A DNA stretch of 64,000 nt, from positions 2,180,981 to 2,244,980 of the forward strand of contig NZ_LMVB01000001.1 in assembly GCF_001510645.1 (NCBI RefSeq). The letters run 5' to 3'. Shown piece after piece: positions 61,195-64,000 of the stretch. Position 1 is the stretch's first letter. Each line of letters starts with the position of its first letter. The notes under the pieces are model-generated. The model was not told the DNA's origin. It saw only the letters and a list, made by a program, of their open reading frames with translations, and made no database searches. This stretch comes from Paenibacillus sp. FJAT-29882. Lineage in GTDB: Bacteria > Bacillota > Bacilli > Bacillales > DSM-1321. The translations under genes were made by a program, and so were the position numbers.

Positions 61195-63249
61195 TCACTT
61201 AATTAAAGCGTTACAATCAATAATTAAAGCGACTTGACCATCACCTAAAATAGTAGCTCCAGATATCGCAAAAGCAGAGGACAAATAGTTACCGAGAGAT
61301 TTTAAAACAATTTCTTGTTGTCCAATAAACGAATCGACAACTAATCCAGCCATTTTATCACCTTTTCTAACAATGATGACTGAATAATATCCATCTTCTT
61401 CGATCGTTTCAGGAACCTCAAATATTTCTTTTAGGAAGATTAATGGTAATACCTTGCCTCTAAAATCAATTACTTGTTGATTATGACCATTCATGATATC
61501 CGTTTTATTGATAATTGCGGTTTCAATAATTGATGAAAGCGGAATTGCATATTTCTCCTGTTGAATTTCAACGAGCATAACAGAAATAATCGACAATGTA
61601 AGTGGTAATTGAATGAGAAAATCTGATCCTTTCCCTTCATTAGAATCAATGGAAACCACACCGCCAAGAGCTTCAATCGTACTTTTTACCACATCCAAAC
61701 CTACCCCTCGTCCGGATACGTCTGATATTTGGTCTGCTGTAGAGAAACCAGAAGCGAATATCAATTCATATACTTGTTTATCAGTAAGAGTTGCTGCAAG
61801 TTGTTCCGTAATTACTTGGTTTGCAATGGCTTTTTTCAATACTTTTTCCCGGTTAATCCCTGCACCATCATCCTTCAGTTCGATGAAAACATGGTTTCCA
61901 CTATGATAAGCCTTCAACATGACGGTACCCTCTTCAGGTTTGCCATTCGCTTTTCGCACCTCCGGCATCTCAATTCCATGATCAAGTGCATTGCGGAGTA
62001 AATGGACAATTGGATCACCAATTTCATCAATGACGGTTCGATCTAACTCGGTTTCTGCACCATAAATTTCCAAAGATACTTTTTTATGAAGATCTCGTGT
62101 TAATGTACGAACCATTTTCGGGAAGCGATTAAAGACCGTTTCGACCGGGACCATCCTCATATTTAAGATAATATTTTGAAGATCTCCCGTTACTCTTGAC
62201 ATTCTCTCAACCGTTTCGTCTAATTCCGTACTTTCTAATTCCTTCGAGATTTGTTCTAATCTTCCCCGATCAATTACTAGCTCTTCAAAAAGATTCATGA
62301 GCACATCGAGACGATCTATATTAACCCTGATTGTTTTATTATGCTGTTTGCTAGCAGGATGATTCGTTTTTTCATCTTTGGTGGAGGCTAATGGGACAAC
62401 AGGTTCATTATTGCTTTTTTGATTCTCTTTATTCATGATCAATTTATGATCATCTACTTCGTTCAAAGCCAATCTCAGTTCAGACAACTCTAATTGACTT
62501 ACAATGACTTCGTCGACCTCGGAAACTTTCATAATTTTCTTTTGAAGAGCTTCCATAGACTCTTTCGACACGACGGTTACACAAAAGGAATGATCAAATT
62601 GTTCCTCTTCAAGTTTATCAACAGATGGATTCGATTTTATGACTTCTCCAAGTTTCTCCAATACTTCGAATACCATAAACGCGCGAGCGCCTTTTAAAAG
62701 ACAATCCTCACGCAAACTCACTTTTATTTCATAACTTTCAAAACCTTGTTCCTTTGATTGCTGTATAACAGTCAGCTCAAATTCATCATAGACGCTTTTT
62801 TCAATAGACTCACGTATCGGCAGTTCAACTGCAGCAGCTACTTCAGCTGTACCGATTGAAAGTAGGGATTCCCCATTCTCAATCATCTCTAACTTAGCCA
62901 CAACTTCACTTACATCCCTTTTTCCATTTCCGCCTTCCGCAATGCTCATGACCATTGCTTCTAAATCGTCAACAGCTAAAAAAATCACATCGAATATTTC
63001 AGAAGATAGCTGAATTTTTTCGTTGCGAATATCATCTAAGATATTTTCCATTTTGTGCGTTAAATTGGCTAAATCTTCATATCCCATCGTTGCTGACATT
63101 CCTTTTAACGTATGCGCAGATCGAAAGATTTCGTTCACAATTCCTAAATCTTGAGGATGTTTTTCGAGCTCTAGCAACTGTTCGCTACAAGTTTGAAGAT
63201 GTTCCTTACTTTCCTCGATAAATACCTCTAAATATTGATTAAGATCCAT
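61195..63249 (-). CDS. cheA: CheA, chemotaxis histidine kinase
   Basis: 684 residues: Hpt domain with phosphorylated His 46 in SAHTLKG, CheY/CheB-binding P2 (about 160-265), dimerisation P3 (about 305-365), kinase ATP-binding P4 (HLLRNALDHGIE; DDGAGI; GRGVGLDVV), and CheW-like P5 at the C-terminus. Downstream of cheB with 18 bp between. Confidence 0.97.
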   Translation of the reverse strand: MDLNQYLEVFIEESKEHLQTCSEQLLELEKHPQDLGIVNEIFRSAHTLKGMSATMGYEDLANLTHKMENILDDIRNEKIQLSSEIFDVIFLAVDDLEAMVMSIAEGGNGKRDVSEVVAKLEMIENGESLLSIGTAEVAAAVELPIRESIEKSVYDEFELTVIQQSKEQGFESYEIKVSLREDCLLKGARAFMVFEVLEKLGEVIKSNPSVDKLEEEQFDHSFCVTVVSKESMEALQKKIMKVSEVDEVIVSQLELSELRLALNEVDDHKLIMNKENQKSNNEPVVPLASTKDEKTNHPASKQHNKTIRVNIDRLDVLMNLFEELVIDRGRLEQISKELESTELDETVERMSRVTGDLQNIILNMRMVPVETVFNRFPKMVRTLTRDLHKKVSLEIYGAETELDRTVIDEIGDPIVHLLRNALDHGIEMPEVRKANGKPEEGTVMLKAYHSGNHVFIELKDDGAGINREKVLKKAIANQVITEQLAATLTDKQVYELIFASGFSTADQISDVSGRGVGLDVVKSTIEALGGVVSIDSNEGKGSDFLIQLPLTLSIISVMLVEIQQEKYAIPLSSIIETAIINKTDIMNGHNQQVIDFRGKVLPLIFLKEIFEVPETIEEDGYYSVIIVRKGDKMAGLVVDSFIGQQEIVLKSLGNYLSSAFAISGATILGDGQVALIIDCNALIK

Positions 63250-63267
63250 AGTAATCCGCCTTTCTTA

Positions 63268-64000
63268 TTAGCAATAATTCACAATCGCTTTTGCAATGTC
63301 TTCCACATCAGCTATTTTATTAATTACATTCGTTGCAATTGCCGCTTTAGGCATCCCGAAAACAATCGATGTTTTCTCTGATTCAGCAATTGCGGATAGT
63401 TTACCTGATTTACTGAGCGCGATTAGACCATTTGCACCGTCCATACCCATTCCTGTCATAACAACCGCTACCTTCTCAACATCATTGATCTGGCTCACCG
63501 ATTCAAATAATACGTCAACCGAAGGGCGATGCCCATTTCTCAGAGGAGATTGATCCACATGGATTGCCAAACTAGTTCCAACTTTTTTTATTTTTAAATG
63601 GTAGCCTCCTTGTGCAATATAGGCGGTTCCTTTTTTTAAAATCTCTCCATCCTCTGCCTCCTTGACGGTAATTTCCGATAACGTGTTAAGACGATTTGCG
63701 AGTGATTTTGTAAAACTAGGAGGCATATGCTGTACAACTAAAATCGGCGCCTCAATATTTGGGGGCAGTTGTGTTAAAACGGTTTGCAATGCTCTAGGTC
63801 CACCAGTTGAAGTCCCAATTACAATAATTTTTTTCTCAATTGGCGCCTTTTCGCTTATGTGCGGACTCAAATTACGATCGTGAACTAGTTCTATTTTACT
63901 ATAATTATCAGAGTTTCCTTGGATATTTTCAATATTTAAGGTATTTTTTTGTAACTTCGATACATTCGCTTTACTTGCAGCGACAATTTTATTAATTAAA
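63268..64000 (-). CDS. cheB: CheB, protein-glutamate methylesterase (5' end cut by window)
   Basis: Frame is open to the right edge; 243 residues are visible, covering the linker (LINKIVAASKANVS) and the methylesterase domain. Triad: Ser in IGTSTGGP, His in VVQHMPPSF, Asp in TGMGMDGANGL. The receiver domain lies outside the window. A TTG at 63870 is not the true start because the frame continues upstream with CheB-like linker sequence. Confidence 0.95.
   Translation of the reverse strand, partial: LINKIVAASKANVSKLQKNTLNIENIQGNSDNYSKIELVHDRNLSPHISEKAPIEKKIIVIGTSTGGPRALQTVLTQLPPNIEAPILVVQHMPPSFTKSLANRLNTLSEITVKEAEDGEILKKGTAYIAQGGYHLKIKKVGTSLAIHVDQSPLRNGHRPSVDVLFESVSQINDVEKVAVVMTGMGMDGANGLIALSKSGKLSAIAESEKTSIVFGMPKAAIATNVINKIADVEDIAKAIVNYC

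Overview
The window is a core chromosomal stretch of an endospore-forming member of the Bacillaceae. The gene order follows the Bacillus subtilis block from cheB down to cinA almost exactly. It encodes sporulation genes (spoVFA/spoVFB for dipicolinate, spoIIIE, tepA), PolC, RNase J, a 168-type fla/che operon end with cheC and cheD, and strong AGGAGG-type ribosome binding sites with frequent GTG/TTG starts. Base composition is AT-rich. Nothing resolves the genus; dispersed palindromic repeats in the gaps would help place it. All genes but one small ORF lie on the minus strand, so transcription runs from position 64000 towards 1.

Layout in direction of transcription: (1) end of the chemotaxis/motility operon: cheB (5' end outside the window), cheA, cheW, cheC, cheD, sigD, swrB (64000-57830). 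(2) Translation and envelope block: rpsB, tsf, pyrH, frr, uppS, cdsA, dxr, rasP, proS, polC (57316-42709). (3) The nusA-infB operon: rimP, nusA, rnpM/ylxR, ylxQ, infB, ylxP, rbfA, truB, ribC, rpsO, pnp (42456-32273). (4) ylxY, mlpA, ymxH, then dipicolinate synthase spoVFA-spoVFB and the lysine/DAP genes asd-dapG-dapA (31979-23864); asd, dapG and dapA make the aspartate-derived precursor that SpoVF converts to dipicolinate, while DAP itself feeds peptidoglycan. (5) rnjB, then an accessory four-gene cassette (YtrA-type GntR repressor, ABC ATPase, permease, membrane-anchored 407-residue protein of unknown function; 21679-18537), then tepA-ylzJ-spoIIIE. (6) A lone plus-strand gene (14290), the GntR regulator ymfC and a BMP-type nucleoside ABC transporter operon (13068-7996) sitting where B. 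subtilis has ymfD/ymfE. (7) ymfF, ymfH, ymfI, ymfJ, ymfK, rodZ, pgsA and the 5' 94% or so of cinA.

The most unusual content is in the gaps. Four families of dispersed palindromic repeats (here called A-D; 3, 2, 2 and 3 copies) sit at gene 3' ends, several apparently serving as terminators. One GC-rich hairpin copy lies between cheD and sigD where it could attenuate sigD transcription, and a mosaic of about 330 bp between swrB and rpsB looks like a remnant of a mobile element. The uppS-frr gap contains short reading frames that look like decayed genes. No CRISPR array, prophage, tRNA, rRNA or intact insertion sequence was seen. The accessory ABC cassette with its own promoter/operator is the best candidate for a little-described functional system.
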